Source: Haladaptatus paucihalophilus DX253
Lineage (GTDB): Archaea; Halobacteriota; Halobacteria; Halobacteriales; Haladaptataceae
Length of the DNA stretch: 64,000 bases
Direction: 5' to 3'
Assembly (NCBI RefSeq): GCF_000376445.1
Contig: NZ_AQXI01000001.1
Coordinates: 1,024,962 to 1,088,961 of the forward strand
Below are positions 1 through 8,890 of the stretch, one piece after another (the first letter of the stretch is position 1; every line of letters begins with the position of its first letter). The notes beneath the pieces were generated by a model. The model searched no databases, had not been told where the DNA came from, and worked only from the letters and a program-made list of their open reading frames with translations. Made by a program: the position numbers and the translations under genes.

Positions 1-1
1 C

Positions 2-472
2 GCGTTCGTCCTCGACCCCGGCGACCTGACCGACGTGGCAGCCGAGACGATAGCGGACTACTTCTCGGTGCTCTCCGACCTCGACGACCGTTTCGAAGTC
101 GTCCTGAGCGTGAACGACCTCGAAACCGACCGCCTCGCGGAGGTGGTCGGCGGTCGGGGGAAGTCGAAATCCGACTCGCTCGAACGAATCCGAGACGAGG
201 CGGCCGTCTCGGCAATCGTGTATCACGGCACGGAGCGAGCGGTCGCCGCGACCCGCGACGGGACCCTCACCGTTCCCAACTACACCGTTTCGACCGTCGA
301 GCGAACCACGGGGGCGGGCGACCGGTTCTCCGGCGGACTGACGTTCGGCCGCGCGAGCGGGTGGGACTGGGAACCGACGCTGGCGCTGGCGAACGTCTGT
401 ACGTCGCGGTACGTCGAAACGGCGACGACCGTCGATGTCGAGGCGGTACTGAGCGAAGAGTGGACGAAATAG
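2..472 (+). CDS. PfkB-family carbohydrate kinase, C-terminal part
   Basis: The gene enters from the left edge, so only about 156 codons are visible and the true start is outside. The end of the protein carries the PfkB signature 2, TTGAGDRFSGG, whose Asp (codon at 320-322) is the catalytic base of the ribokinase/fructokinase superfamily. The enzyme would phosphorylate a sugar or nucleoside with ATP in the cytosol. The substrate cannot be read from this fragment. The stop lies 10 nt from the stop of the convergent metalloprotease gene. Confidence 0.85.
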   Translation, partial: AFVLDPGDLTDVAAETIADYFSVLSDLDDRFEVVLSVNDLETDRLAEVVGGRGKSKSDSLERIRDEAAVSAIVYHGTERAVAATRDGTLTVPNYTVSTVERTTGAGDRFSGGLTFGRASGWDWEPTLALANVCTSRYVETATTVDVEAVLSEEWTK

Positions 473-482
473 CGTCGGGCGA

Positions 483-1430
483 CTACACGCGGGCCAACCA
501 CCGCTCGGGGTGGTCGAGTTCGTCGTCGGTCGGCAGGTTCTCCGGTTTCTCCCACACGCGGGTCGCCATCTCGACGTCACTGGCGGAGACGACGTGCTCG
601 AAGAAGTCCTTCCCGCGTTCGTACTGTCGCCGTTTCATGCCCAGTCCGAGCATGCGCCGGACGAGTTTCGACAGCGGGTTCATCCCTTTCCGTCGTGCAT
701 CTATCTTCGCGCGGAGGTCCTCGTACTCGTCGTCGAACGCCTCGTCCATCAGGAGTTCGGCGTATCCCTCGACGGCGGTCATGGCGGTGTCCAGTTCCTT
801 GAACGCCTCGCGGTCCACCTCGCCGTGGGCGAGCGCCTCGATGCCGGACTCCATCTCGCGTTCGAGGTAGTCCGACAGCCACGGGGCGGCCCCGAACTCC
901 GCGGCGTGGGTCACTTCGTGGAACGCGATCCAGCGGCGGAAGCGGTCGGGGTCCACGTTCAGTTCCTCGGTGATGCGGGTGATGTTCGGGTGGACGAAGT
1001 AGAGCGCGTGGTCGTCGCCCTCGGCGAGCAAGAGCGGGTCGTACTGCCCGAGGACGTTGTTGCCGAGGAGGGCGAGCATGAACGACATCGTTCCCGTGTT
1101 GAGGACGCGGGCGACGCCCGGGAGCACGTCCGGGCCGTACTCCTCGATGGGTTCCATCACGCGCTCGAAGGTCGCGATGTTCGCGTCCATCCAGTGGTGT
1201 CGGTTCTGGATTTCCACGGTCTTCGGGACGTCGAAAGAGACGCCCGAGACCTCCCGGACGCGGGCGCGAGCGTCGCGCACGTCGGTCGCATAGCCGGACT
1301 GTTCCGCCGGAGAGAGGTCTATCGACCCGGGGTCCGTCGCCGCCTTCGCTGCGTCGGCCACCGCGGTCCAGTCGATGGGGCCGCTGCCGGACGCGCCGGT
1401 GACGGCACGGACGCTACGGTAGAGATTCAC
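483..1430 (-). CDS. Zinc-dependent metalloprotease, DUF2342 type
   Basis: This 315-aa protein has the zincin motif HEVTH at residues 171-175, in the context AFHEVTHAAEFGAAPWL. That layout fits the DUF2342 family, often named coenzyme F420 biosynthesis-associated protein. The family name comes from genomic co-occurrence and I know of no proven reaction. The N-terminal 100 residues are helical, with a conserved-looking HHWMDANI segment. No signal peptide is visible, so it is probably cytosolic. ATG start at 1430. Confidence 0.85.
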   Translation of the reverse strand: MNLYRSVRAVTGASGSGPIDWTAVADAAKAATDPGSIDLSPAEQSGYATDVRDARARVREVSGVSFDVPKTVEIQNRHHWMDANIATFERVMEPIEEYGPDVLPGVARVLNTGTMSFMLALLGNNVLGQYDPLLLAEGDDHALYFVHPNITRITEELNVDPDRFRRWIAFHEVTHAAEFGAAPWLSDYLEREMESGIEALAHGEVDREAFKELDTAMTAVEGYAELLMDEAFDDEYEDLRAKIDARRKGMNPLSKLVRRMLGLGMKRRQYERGKDFFEHVVSASDVEMATRVWEKPENLPTDDELDHPERWLARV

Positions 1431-1472
1431 AGCACTACGTTGGAGTCACGCCGACAAAATCCTTCTGTCCGG

Positions 1473-1700
1473 TCACTCCCGTCGCCGCTTCACCCGTTTC
1501 GCCAGCGCGATGATGACCGCGAGAACGATGAGCGGTCCGAGTTTCCCGGCGATGGACGGCGGTTCCGTCTCCCGTTCACCGGGTTCGCCTTCCGGTTCCG
1601 ATTCCGGTTCCGACTTCGAACCGAATCCGGTCGACGATTTCGTTTCGCCCGTGTTGAGCGTGAAGTTCGGTTCGTGGAGATGCAGTTCGAAAACACCCAT
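1473..1700 (-). CDS. Small single-pass membrane protein with acidic linker
   Basis: A 75-aa reading begins MGVFELHLHE, passes through a Glu/Pro/Ser-rich linker (residues 28-48) and ends with one hydrophobic segment (LGPLIVLAVIIALAKRV) followed by a basic KRRRE tail. The layout suggests a tail-anchored protein with the acidic linker outside or at the membrane surface. From memory it resembles short haloarchaeal proteins that start with a FEIHL-type stretch. Function unknown. I use the ATG at 1700; the frame stays open upstream, but that part would overlap the divergent peptidase and reads as non-coding. Confidence 0.6.
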   Translation of the reverse strand: MGVFELHLHEPNFTLNTGETKSSTGFGSKSEPESEPEGEPGERETEPPSIAGKLGPLIVLAVIIALAKRVKRRRE

Positions 1701-1812
1701 GCAACAGCAATCGACGGTCGTCCCCTTATCGATTCTGGGGGACGTGTCTGTTAGTTTATTATTTTTCGTCATCTTCGGGAGTTTGAAGGCGCACTGTCGC
1801 TCCTTTCCGACT

Positions 1813-2880
1813 ATGGACGAGAAACGACGCACGTTTCTGGAGACGCTGTTGACGACGCCCAGTCCGTCCGGATTCGAGGTTCCGGGCCAGCGCGTCTGGG
1901 TCGAGTACGTCTCGGAGTTCGCGGACGAAGTGCGAACCGACGAGTACGGGAACGCGGTCGCGGTCGTCGAGGGCGACGGTCCCGAACTCGCGTTCGCGGG
2001 CCACGCCGACCAGATCGGGTTCATCGTCGCCGGAATCGACGACGACGGCTTCATCAGAATCGACCGAATCGGCGGGACGGACCGCACCGTCACGAAGGGC
2101 CAACACGTCGTGATTCACGCCGACGACGGCACCGTCAACGGGGTCGTCGGCCAGCGAGCGATTCACCTGCGCGACACCGAGGACGACGAGTTCGACGACA
2201 TCGTGGAACAACACGTCGATATCGGCGTCGAAAGCGAGGAGGAGGCCGCCGAACTGGTCGACGTGGGCGACCCGATAACGTACACGCCGACCGTCGAGGA
2301 CCTTCGGGGCACGCGACTGGCCGGGCCTGGCATCGACAACCGCGTCGGCACGTGGGTGGCCGCCGAGGCGCTCCGCCGGGCGGCCGAGCGAGACGCCGAC
2401 GCGACCGTCTACGCCGTGAGCACGGTCCAAGAGGAACTCGGCTTGCAGGGTGCGAAGATGGTCGGCTTCGACCTCGACCCGGACGCCATCGTCGCCATCG
2501 ACGTGACGCACGCCATGGACAGCCCGGACGTGGACGGCGAGAAGCGCTTCTCGGACCTCACCATCGACCTCGGCGGCGGTCCCGTCGTCGCCCGCGGCAG
2601 CGCGAACCACCCCGAAGTCGTCGCGGCGGTCCGCGAGGCGGCGGACGAGGCAGGGGTACCCGTACAGCTACAAGCGGCGGGCATCTACACCGGCACGGAC
2701 GCCGACGCCTTCTTCACGGCCCGCGGCGGAACGCCGTCGCTCAACCTCGGACTGCCGAACCGGTACATGCACACGCCCGTCGAGGTCATCGATACGGACG
2801 ACTTGGACGCCTCCGCCGACTTGCTCGCCGAATTCGCGGTGCGAGCGAGCGACCGCGACGGCTTCGAAGTTGACATCTGA
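1813..2880 (+). CDS. M42 family aminopeptidase
   Basis: A 355-aa cytosolic metallo-aminopeptidase of the M42 (glutamyl/tetrahedral aminopeptidase, formerly endoglucanase M) family. Co-catalytic metal site motifs are visible: AGHADQIGF (H64, D66), GIDNRVGTW with the bridging Asp, QEELGLQGAKM with the catalytic Glu pair, and DVTHAMD. In archaea such enzymes form dodecameric shells that trim peptides released by the proteasome. Length matches the family. The frame is open upstream to 1510, but the ATG at 1813 (MDEKRRTFLE) gives the family-like N-terminus. Confidence 0.92.
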   Translation: MDEKRRTFLETLLTTPSPSGFEVPGQRVWVEYVSEFADEVRTDEYGNAVAVVEGDGPELAFAGHADQIGFIVAGIDDDGFIRIDRIGGTDRTVTKGQHVVIHADDGTVNGVVGQRAIHLRDTEDDEFDDIVEQHVDIGVESEEEAAELVDVGDPITYTPTVEDLRGTRLAGPGIDNRVGTWVAAEALRRAAERDADATVYAVSTVQEELGLQGAKMVGFDLDPDAIVAIDVTHAMDSPDVDGEKRFSDLTIDLGGGPVVARGSANHPEVVAAVREAADEAGVPVQLQAAGIYTGTDADAFFTARGGTPSLNLGLPNRYMHTPVEVIDTDDLDASADLLAEFAVRASDRDGFEVDI

Positions 2881-2910
2881 ACGGAACCACTCGACTCTCG
2901 TTCCGGTACG

Positions 2911-2916
2911 TTTATC
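2911..2916 (+). promoter_or_regulatory. TATA-like element for the LSm-L37e unit
   Basis: TTTATC centred about 27 nt before the LSm ATG at 2941. That spacing is what a leaderless haloarchaeal transcript needs. Position and composition only; no transcript data. Confidence 0.45.
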
Positions 2917-2940
2917 AACACAAACACTGGGATTGTTGAT

Positions 2941-3123
2941 ATGAGCGGACGACCACTCGACGTTCTCGAAGCGTCGTTGAACTCGGCGGTGACAGTGCAG
3001 TTGAAAGGTGGCGAAGAGTACACCGGCACGCTGACCGGCTACGACCAGCACATGAATCTCGTCATCGAAGACGAAGACACAACCATTATACGCGGCGATA
3101 ACGTCGTTTCGATTACTCCATGA
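2941..3123 (+). CDS. LSm (Sm-like) RNA-binding protein
   Basis: A 60-aa archaeal Sm-like protein with both Sm motifs in short form: Sm1 around [21 protein letters not shown] and Sm2 in [12 protein letters not shown]. It should form a ring (hexamer or heptamer) that binds U-rich RNA in RNA turnover and processing. Its TGA overlaps the ATG of the L37e gene (ATGA), so translation is probably coupled. LSm next to L37e is a conserved archaeal arrangement. Confidence 0.95.
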   Translation: MSGRPLDVLEASLNSAVTVQLKGGEEYTGTLTGYDQHMNLVIEDEDTTIIRGDNVVSITP

Positions 3124-3296
3124 CTGGTGCAGGAACTCCAAGCCAGGGTAAGAAGAACAAAACGACGCACGTGAAATGCCGCCGTTGCGGTGAGAAATCG
3201 TATCACGTGAAAAAAGGCGTTTGCTCGTCGTGCGGCTTCGGTAAATCGAGCAAGCGACGCGACTACGAGTGGCAGAGTCGAGCGGGCGACAACTAA
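3120..3296 (+). CDS. rpl37e: 50S ribosomal protein L37e
   Basis: A 58-aa basic ribosomal protein with a C4 zinc ribbon: [10 protein letters not shown] then [13 protein letters not shown], followed by the typical YEWQ tail. It begins [17 protein letters not shown], the usual archaeal/eukaryotic L37 N-terminus. It is below 60 codons, so size filters can drop it. The start overlaps the LSm stop by four bases (ATGA). Confidence 0.97.
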   Translation: MTGAGTPSQGKKNKTTHVKCRRCGEKSYHVKKGVCSSCGFGKSSKRRDYEWQSRAGDN

Positions 3297-3427
3297 CCGC
3301 CTGCTACGGATTTTCTCCATCTCGATACTTCTCTCTCGACCAGCCGTCGGCTATTTCGAACCCACATTATACACGAGCATGCATATTTCTGTCTGAAACG
3401 CTGGGAAATACGGCACGATAACGAGGG

Positions 3428-3436
3428 TTTTTACTA
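3428..3436 (+). promoter_or_regulatory. TATA-like element for purF
   Basis: TTTTTACTA lies about 27 nt upstream of the purF ATG (3459), at the spacing expected for a leaderless transcript. The 160 nt between L37e and purF hold no other gene that I can see. Confidence 0.4.
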
Positions 3437-3458
3437 CTGTCCCGCGCTACGGACAGCT

Positions 3459-4922
3459 ATGTCATGTGGCCGGGACGGAGACCTCGGCGGACCGACCGAG
3501 AAGTGTGGCGTCGTCGGCGCGTCGCTCGCGGGTCGGGACGCGGCACGCCCCCTCTACTACTCGCTGTACGCCCTCCAGCACCGCGGGCAGGAGTCGGCAG
3601 GCATCGTAACACACGACGGCTTCCAACAACACGACCACGTTTCGATGGGCCTCGTCGGAGACGCCTTCACCGAGGCGGACATCGACGGCCTGAAGGGAAG
3701 CGCCGGAATCGGCCACGTCCGCTATCCGACCGCCGGAAGCGTGGACAAGAGCTGCGCCCAGCCCTTCACCGTCTCGTTCAAGAGCGGGTCGCTCGCGCTC
3801 TCGCACAACGGTAATCTCGTCAACTCCGACGAGATTCGGGACGAACTCGCCGGAAAGGGCCACGCGTTCACGTCCGACGGCGACACCGAGGTCATCGCTC
3901 ACGACCTCGCGCGCAACCTCCTCGAAGAGGACCTCGTTCGCGCGGTGAAGCGAACCATGAACCGAATTCACGGCTCCTACTCGCTCGCCATCATGCACGA
4001 CGAGACGGTGCTCGGCGTGCGCGACCCGGAAGGAAACCGCCCGCTCGTTATCGGCGAAGTCGAAGACGGCTACGTCATCGCTTCCGAATCGTCGGCCATC
4101 GACACCATCGACGGCGAACTCGTCCGCGACGTTCGACCCGGCGAACTCGTCGTGCTCCGACCGGACGGTGAAGGGTACGACACCTACCAACTCGTCGAAC
4201 GCGACCGACCCGCCCACTGCTTTTTCGAACACGTCTACTTCGCCCGCCCGGACAGCGTCATCGACGACAACCTCGTCTACGAAGTGAGACGCGAGTTGGG
4301 GCGAAAGCTCTGGGAGGAAAGCGGCATCGAGTCCGACGTGGTGATGCCCGTTCCCGACTCGGGTCGGGCGTTCGCGTCCGGCTATGCGGAGGCCGCACAA
4401 GAAGACGGGTCGAACGTGGAGTTCGCGGAAGGCCTCATGAAAAACCGCTACGTCGGCCGGACGTTCATCATGCCGACGCAGGACGAACGCGAGCGGGCGG
4501 TTCGTCTCAAACTCAACCCCATCAAATCCACCGTCGAGGGTCGAACCGTCACCATCATCGACGACAGCATCGTCCGGGGGACCACCTCGACGCAACTCGT
4601 TCGACTCCTCAAGGACTGCGGGGCCGAAGAGGTTCACATGCGGATCGGCGCGCCGCCAATCATCGCCCCCTGCTACATGGGCATCAACATGGCCACCCGC
4701 GAGGAACTCATCGCCTCCGACAAATCCGTCGAGGAGATTCGGGAGGCGATTTCCGCCGACAGCCTCGCCTACCTCTCGAAGGAAGCCATCGCCGACGCAC
4801 TTTCGGTCTCCCAATCCGACCTCTGTCTCGGCTGCGTCACGGGCGAGTATCCCTACGACATCGACGACGAGGAGACTGACCGCGACGTGACGCGCCCGGT
4901 CATCGACGGCGCGAGCGACTGA
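3459..4922 (+). CDS. purF: Amidophosphoribosyltransferase (PurF)
   Basis: First committed step of purine synthesis: glutamine plus PRPP gives phosphoribosylamine. The 487-aa protein has a 15-residue propeptide ahead of Cys16 (EKCGVVG), the Ntn nucleophile, then a class II glutaminase domain (HRGQESAG). The phosphoribosyltransferase domain carries the PRPP loop VTIIDDSIVRGTTSTQ. Cysteines in AHCFFEHVYF, PCYMGIN and CLGC match the four 4Fe-4S ligands of the B. subtilis-type enzyme, so this is the cleaved, iron-sulfur form. Confidence 0.97.
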   Translation: MSCGRDGDLGGPTEKCGVVGASLAGRDAARPLYYSLYALQHRGQESAGIVTHDGFQQHDHVSMGLVGDAFTEADIDGLKGSAGIGHVRYPTAGSVDKSCAQPFTVSFKSGSLALSHNGNLVNSDEIRDELAGKGHAFTSDGDTEVIAHDLARNLLEEDLVRAVKRTMNRIHGSYSLAIMHDETVLGVRDPEGNRPLVIGEVEDGYVIASESSAIDTIDGELVRDVRPGELVVLRPDGEGYDTYQLVERDRPAHCFFEHVYFARPDSVIDDNLVYEVRRELGRKLWEESGIESDVVMPVPDSGRAFASGYAEAAQEDGSNVEFAEGLMKNRYVGRTFIMPTQDERERAVRLKLNPIKSTVEGRTVTIIDDSIVRGTTSTQLVRLLKDCGAEEVHMRIGAPPIIAPCYMGINMATREELIASDKSVEEIREAISADSLAYLSKEAIADALSVSQSDLCLGCVTGEYPYDIDDEETDRDVTRPVIDGASD

Positions 4923-4981
4923 TTCCACTCTAGCGACCGAGACCGTAGTTTTAGGGAATTTCGCGTGTATATCTCCGTAGT

Positions 4982-5533
4982 ATGCCGAATCCGTCCGGCC
5001 GGGACGACCATCCCTGTCGCTCGACGCGGGCCGCCCGGAGCCACCGCCGGGGGAGTTGGTTCGGTCACGGACAGATAACGTCCACCGAGAAGAGCGGCTT
5101 CGGGCGGTTTCTCGACGATATCGTCTACGCGTTCGCGGACGTTTCGCTGCCGCTCATCCCGTTCCTCTGGTACGTGAGAGTCGGCGCGCCGAACCGCTTT
5201 TTCGGCCTGAAAACCTCGGCGTTCGTCGGGTGGATGACGATGGTCGTCGTGACCGCGTTGATCCGCGGAGGATGGCTTCCGCCGCTGGCCACGGAGACGC
5301 GAGGGTGGGTGTCGTTGGCTCCCGCCCTGTTGCTCTTCAGGCTCGTCTACTTCAACGCGGTTCTCGCCGCCGTGGCGTACGGCGGCGGAACGGTGGCGAA
5401 CGCGATAGGATTACCGCTGGTTTCCGTCGCGTTTTCGATGGGGCTTGCGAGCGTCGGAATCGCCGCCTTCCCGCGGCTTGCAGAGCTGTTTTGTGACCGA
5501 TTCCTCGTTTCGGGGGTTCGTCCGGGCGACTAA
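4982..5533 (+). CDS. Hypothetical multi-pass membrane protein
   Basis: A 183-aa protein with a 40-residue polar N-terminus and about four hydrophobic segments (ADVSLPLIPFLWYVRV, SAFVGWMTMVVVTALI, SLAPALLLFRLVYFNAVLAAVAYG, VSVAFSMGLASVGIAA). No catalytic motif is recognised and I cannot name a family. The start is uncertain: an in-frame GTG at 5057 (VRSRTDN...) would still keep all membrane segments and drop the low-complexity N-terminus. It follows purF by 59 nt on the same strand. Confidence 0.65.
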   Translation: MPNPSGRDDHPCRSTRAARSHRRGSWFGHGQITSTEKSGFGRFLDDIVYAFADVSLPLIPFLWYVRVGAPNRFFGLKTSAFVGWMTMVVVTALIRGGWLPPLATETRGWVSLAPALLLFRLVYFNAVLAAVAYGGGTVANAIGLPLVSVAFSMGLASVGIAAFPRLAELFCDRFLVSGVRPGD

Positions 5534-5567
5534 CGACGCATCCGCTACAGAACTCGTTTTTGCGACG

Positions 5568-5744
5568 TCATTCCTCGTGTAACAACCGCTCGATATCGGC
5601 GTCGTTCAGCACGTCGAGCAGGCTCGCACCGTTTTCGTACTCTCGCCATTGACGAGGAGTCAGGGACACACCTCCATCGCGCGCCTCCAGTCGCTCCGCG
5701 AGCAGTTCGTCCAGGTCGTCCGGGTCGTATCCCGGTATTGGCAT
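5568..5744 (-). CDS. Small acidic protein, 58 aa
   Basis: An ATG-to-TGA reading of 58 codons: it begins MPIPGYDPDDLDELL and ends in LNDADIERLLHEE. It is strongly acidic and helix-forming, with a WREYENGASLL middle, which reads like a real haloarchaeal protein and not a shadow. There is no hydrophobic segment and no Cys. Family unknown to me; it could be a small DNA-binding or antitoxin-like protein, but nothing proves that. It is convergent with the membrane protein ending at 5533. Confidence 0.5.
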   Translation of the reverse strand: MPIPGYDPDDLDELLAERLEARDGGVSLTPRQWREYENGASLLDVLNDADIERLLHEE

Positions 5745-5845
5745 GTACAGGTTGTACGGGGTCGGCCCGCAAATATCGTGTGGCTAGATTTCGTTTCGTT
5801 CGGCAATAGACGGCCTAAAACAGCCGTATTTTGGACTTAAGAGAA

Positions 5846-6406
5846 TCAGTACACCACGTACAACAGCGCGTAGACGACCACCCCGAGCGCGAAGGACGTG
5901 AGCCAGAGCGACGCCGCGATGCGCCCGACGCGACGGTGGTTCGTCTTCGGGAGGTCCGCTACCGGATGGGAGAGGGCGAGCAAGAGCACGTAGTAGAGCA
6001 GGGGGATACACACCATGGCGAGGACCATATGTATCGCCAGAATCGGGAGGTAGAGGTACTGTTGTACGGTCTTCGGGCCGGGGAACTCGGTCGGTCCCTC
6101 CAACGAGACGCGGTAGAGGTAGAGACCGAGAAAGCAGACGAACAGGCCGAGTCCGGTCAGCATTCCGGCGCGGTGGCGGACGACGTGTCCGTGTTGAATC
6201 GCGTGCCACGCGGTGCCGATGACGGCGATGGCGGCGACGCTGATGATGGCGTTGAGGTGCGGAATCGCCTCCAGAAACCAGTGCGGTGCGCGCGGAATCG
6301 CGTGTTCGGGGACGACGCCCAACACGGCACCGAAGACGAGTGCCAGCGAGACGATGCTCAGGAGCGCCGTCAGCGTCGGAACGTTGTTTCGGACGGAGGA
6401 TTCCAT
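5846..6406 (-). CDS. DUF420 family membrane protein
   Basis: A 186-aa integral membrane protein with about five hydrophobic segments and histidines placed at segment ends (PHLNAII, WHAIQHGHVV, AIHMVLAM, LSHPVADLPKTNHRR). This fits DUF420 (YozB-like), often near cytochrome oxidase assembly genes in other genomes; the histidines may bind heme or metal, which is inference. I use the ATG at 6406 (MESSVRNNV); the frame is open to 6469 but would overlap the zinc-ribbon gene. It probably shares a transcript with that gene. Confidence 0.85.
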   Translation of the reverse strand: MESSVRNNVPTLTALLSIVSLALVFGAVLGVVPEHAIPRAPHWFLEAIPHLNAIISVAAIAVIGTAWHAIQHGHVVRHRAGMLTGLGLFVCFLGLYLYRVSLEGPTEFPGPKTVQQYLYLPILAIHMVLAMVCIPLLYYVLLLALSHPVADLPKTNHRRVGRIAASLWLTSFALGVVVYALLYVVY

Positions 6407-6438
6407 ACTCGCGTCTTGCAGTCCGGTCGATATACCAG

Positions 6439-6576
6439 TTATTTCACTATTTTGTACAGTCGGTCGCACTCACAGACGGGACACCGGTCGAACGGCAGGT
6501 CGAACGCGCGGGCACACCCCGGGCAAACGTAGTCGACGCGCGTATTTTTCAGCCGGGAGATGAGGCCAATCGACAT
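6439..6576 (-). CDS. Small zinc-ribbon protein, 45 aa
   Basis: A 45-codon reading starting MSIGLISRLKN contains two knuckles, CPGC (residues 18-21) and CPVC (32-35), plus a further Cys at 37, spaced like a zinc ribbon. It has the phrase RAFDLPFDRCPVC seen in rubredoxin-like minimal ribbons. It lies 32 nt upstream of the DUF420 gene on the same strand, so they are probably co-transcribed. The binding partner is unknown. It is short enough to be missed by size filters. Confidence 0.7.
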   Translation of the reverse strand: MSIGLISRLKNTRVDYVCPGCARAFDLPFDRCPVCECDRLYKIVK

Positions 6577-6716
6577 CAATTCAGCATGGTTCCCAGAAAG
6601 TATTAGCGTATTGGACGCCCGTTGTCATGTCCGTGCGAACGCCTGCCGTCGCCGGGCCAAATGAAAGGCCTTTTATTATCCCACCATCTACGATTGAGTG
6701 CAGACAGACACAGCGA

Positions 6717-6801
<85 letters not shown>

Positions 6802-7199
6802 TCGCATACGCGGCTTCGCCGCGAACATCAACGATGCAGGTGATCTCCTTCGTGGACATCACCCACGCACAATTCCTACCGAACCAACATTCACCAGCCG
6901 AGGCTGGTTCGTTTCTATTGCACGTTATTTTCGGCAGTAATGGTGCTGTCCCGTAGGGGTCCCCCCGGTGAGCAGTCGGTATGAGAAAATGCTCATATCG
7001 ATACAGTGACACAAGAGACTGAACAGACTACAGTATTTTCCACATGAAACCTAATAATCCATATATGATTTATAATAATTTAATACCCGACCAGAAGATT
7101 TATATTATAATTATGCTTGAAATACATTAGTAGATGAAAACTGCCCTGAGATAACAAGTATCGCCCCGACAAAATTTGCAGAACGACTTACGCACACCC
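6802..7199. other. Gene-less stretch after tRNA-Leu(GAG)
   Basis: About 400 nt without a credible gene. From left to right it holds a perfect stem-loop (CGCGGC TTC GCCGCG), a second one (CCAGCC GA GGCTGG near 6897), an 18-nt copy of part of the tRNA (6945-6962), a TATGAG/CTCATA inverted repeat, then a strongly AT-rich block (about 7025-7140) that probably contains the promoter of the beta-helix gene. The frame open on the minus strand across this stretch is the shadow of the tRNA and is not a gene. Confidence 0.6.
6945..6962 (+). repeat. 18-nt copy of tRNA-Leu(GAG) variable-arm segment
   Basis: GCTGTCCCGTAGGGGTCC here is identical to 6759-6776 inside tRNA-Leu(GAG), where it covers the end of the anticodon stem and the variable arm. 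Similarity fades after that (CCCCCGG here against GCCGG in the tRNA). It is in the same orientation 186 nt downstream and cannot fold as a tRNA alone. Confidence 0.85.
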
Positions 7200-8813
7200 A
7201 TGAGTGACAACAACGAATCTCGCACGAACCAGCCAATCGACAGCACGATATCCGACCGTCGCACCGTCTTGAAAGGCCTCGGAGCAGCGGCCATCGGTGC
7301 GCCGCTCCTCGCGTCCCGGCGAACGTCCGCTGGCGCGGCGTACGACACGTACGATGATGACTACGGCACGGTCATTGACGTGACCGACAAAGGTGCCGAT
7401 GACACCGGCAACCAGTCCGTCTCCGGATTGGTACAAGGCCTCCTCGACGACAACGGCGATGATACGCTCCTCAAGTTCCCGCAGGGGGAGTACTACATGG
7501 ACGAGCAAGTCTCGATGAGCAACTTTAACCACGTCGGGATTTTCGGACCCGAAGCGACGCTCGTTCCCGCCGACTATCACAACTTTACCTACGCGGATGG
7601 GAACCCGAGCGACATGCAGCTGTTCTCGTTCGGACGAGTAGACAACTGTTCGAGCAACGACCTGCTGTTTCAAGGCTTCGAAGTGGACCAGACTGCGGAT
7701 GACACGGGTATTCGCGTCATCGAAGCCGCGGTCAACGACGGCCTCGAAGTCTACGAAATCGATATCTACGGCCGACACGACAGCGGAACCTACGGACCCG
7801 GTCGATTCAACATTCGGAGTTCGAGCGGGACGGGTATCGTGGACAACTTCCGAGCACCGGACGGCGCGGCCCACGTCAGCGAGACGCCGAACGACGGGAA
7901 CCTCTGGCGTGGTCCGACCGGCATCGTGAACAACAAACACGTCGGCGAACTCACCATCAAACACTGTACCATCAAGGGGTTCCCGGACAACGGCGTCTAC
8001 GCCGACGACGGCGACGGCAAGCGAATCATCTACGGCGGTCTGTTCGGAACCAGTGCCACCGCCGCACTCCGCATCGGCGGTATCGACAGCGTAGTCAAGT
8101 ATCCGACTATCCATATCGACACGACTCGACCGAACTTCCAGAAGCCGGGGGGAATCCGTATCGAAGATGGCACGAATGTCCTCGTCCGGGATGCAACCAT
8201 CACACTCGACGCCGCCCACGAAGGAATGCAAGGAATCGTCGTGATGGATGCCTGTCAATCCGCGACGGTTCGGAACGTGGACATCTCCTCCACGTCGAGC
8301 GAGGCGATACACGGAATCGTCGCCAACCCAGGATGCGGGCCGCTCACGGTCGAAGATACCACCATCGACTGGTCGCCAGCGGGTGGATACGGCGTCTGGA
8401 TAAAAGGGGAATCCTCACCCGCCAACGTCACCCTCGACAACGTGACCATCACGGACGGCGCTAGCGTCACCGGGGCCGGATTCCGTGAGGGAATACGGAA
8501 CGACCGTGAAGATACGACCCTCACCGACGTCGAAGTCACGCAGACCAGCAGTTCCGACCGACACGCGCTCTGGAACCGAGCGGACCATTCCCACGTCAAC
8601 GGCGGCACGTACGAAGCACAGAAGTACGGAATTCTCGACGAGAGTGGATTCACCAAGTACGACGGTATCACCGCCAAGTCACAACGAGGCAACGAGGGCG
8701 TCCGGTTGCTCGACGCCAGCCACGACATCCAGATATACAACAGCACGCTCTACAACGGCATCCGTGACGACGGCTGTGCGGGTCTCGACACCAGCAACAA
8801 CACCATCAAGTAA
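7200..8813 (+). CDS. Secreted right-handed parallel beta-helix protein
   Basis: A 537-aa protein with a Tat signal near the N-terminus (DRRTVLKGLGAAAIGAPLLA). The body begins with VIDVTDKGADDTG, the usual opening of pectate lyase-like beta-helices, followed by irregular coils rich in Asn, Gly and Asp (DNVTITDGA, VRNVDISSTSS, IYNSTLYNGI). Such proteins bind or cleave acidic polysaccharide at the cell surface; the substrate and any catalytic residues are not clear here. The ATG at 7200 (MSDNNESRTN) is preferred over the in-frame codon at 7176. It sits alone downstream of the AT-rich stretch. Confidence 0.85.
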   Translation: MSDNNESRTNQPIDSTISDRRTVLKGLGAAAIGAPLLASRRTSAGAAYDTYDDDYGTVIDVTDKGADDTGNQSVSGLVQGLLDDNGDDTLLKFPQGEYYMDEQVSMSNFNHVGIFGPEATLVPADYHNFTYADGNPSDMQLFSFGRVDNCSSNDLLFQGFEVDQTADDTGIRVIEAAVNDGLEVYEIDIYGRHDSGTYGPGRFNIRSSSGTGIVDNFRAPDGAAHVSETPNDGNLWRGPTGIVNNKHVGELTIKHCTIKGFPDNGVYADDGDGKRIIYGGLFGTSATAALRIGGIDSVVKYPTIHIDTTRPNFQKPGGIRIEDGTNVLVRDATITLDAAHEGMQGIVVMDACQSATVRNVDISSTSSEAIHGIVANPGCGPLTVEDTTIDWSPAGGYGVWIKGESSPANVTLDNVTITDGASVTGAGFREGIRNDREDTTLTDVEVTQTSSSDRHALWNRADHSHVNGGTYEAQKYGILDESGFTKYDGITAKSQRGNEGVRLLDASHDIQIYNSTLYNGIRDDGCAGLDTSNNTIK

Positions 8814-8890
8814 CGTCGTCACCCAATATCACCGACAAAACAGTACTCTGTCGATATTCTTTTCGTCGAAAATAGTCCTGTACTCGATAC

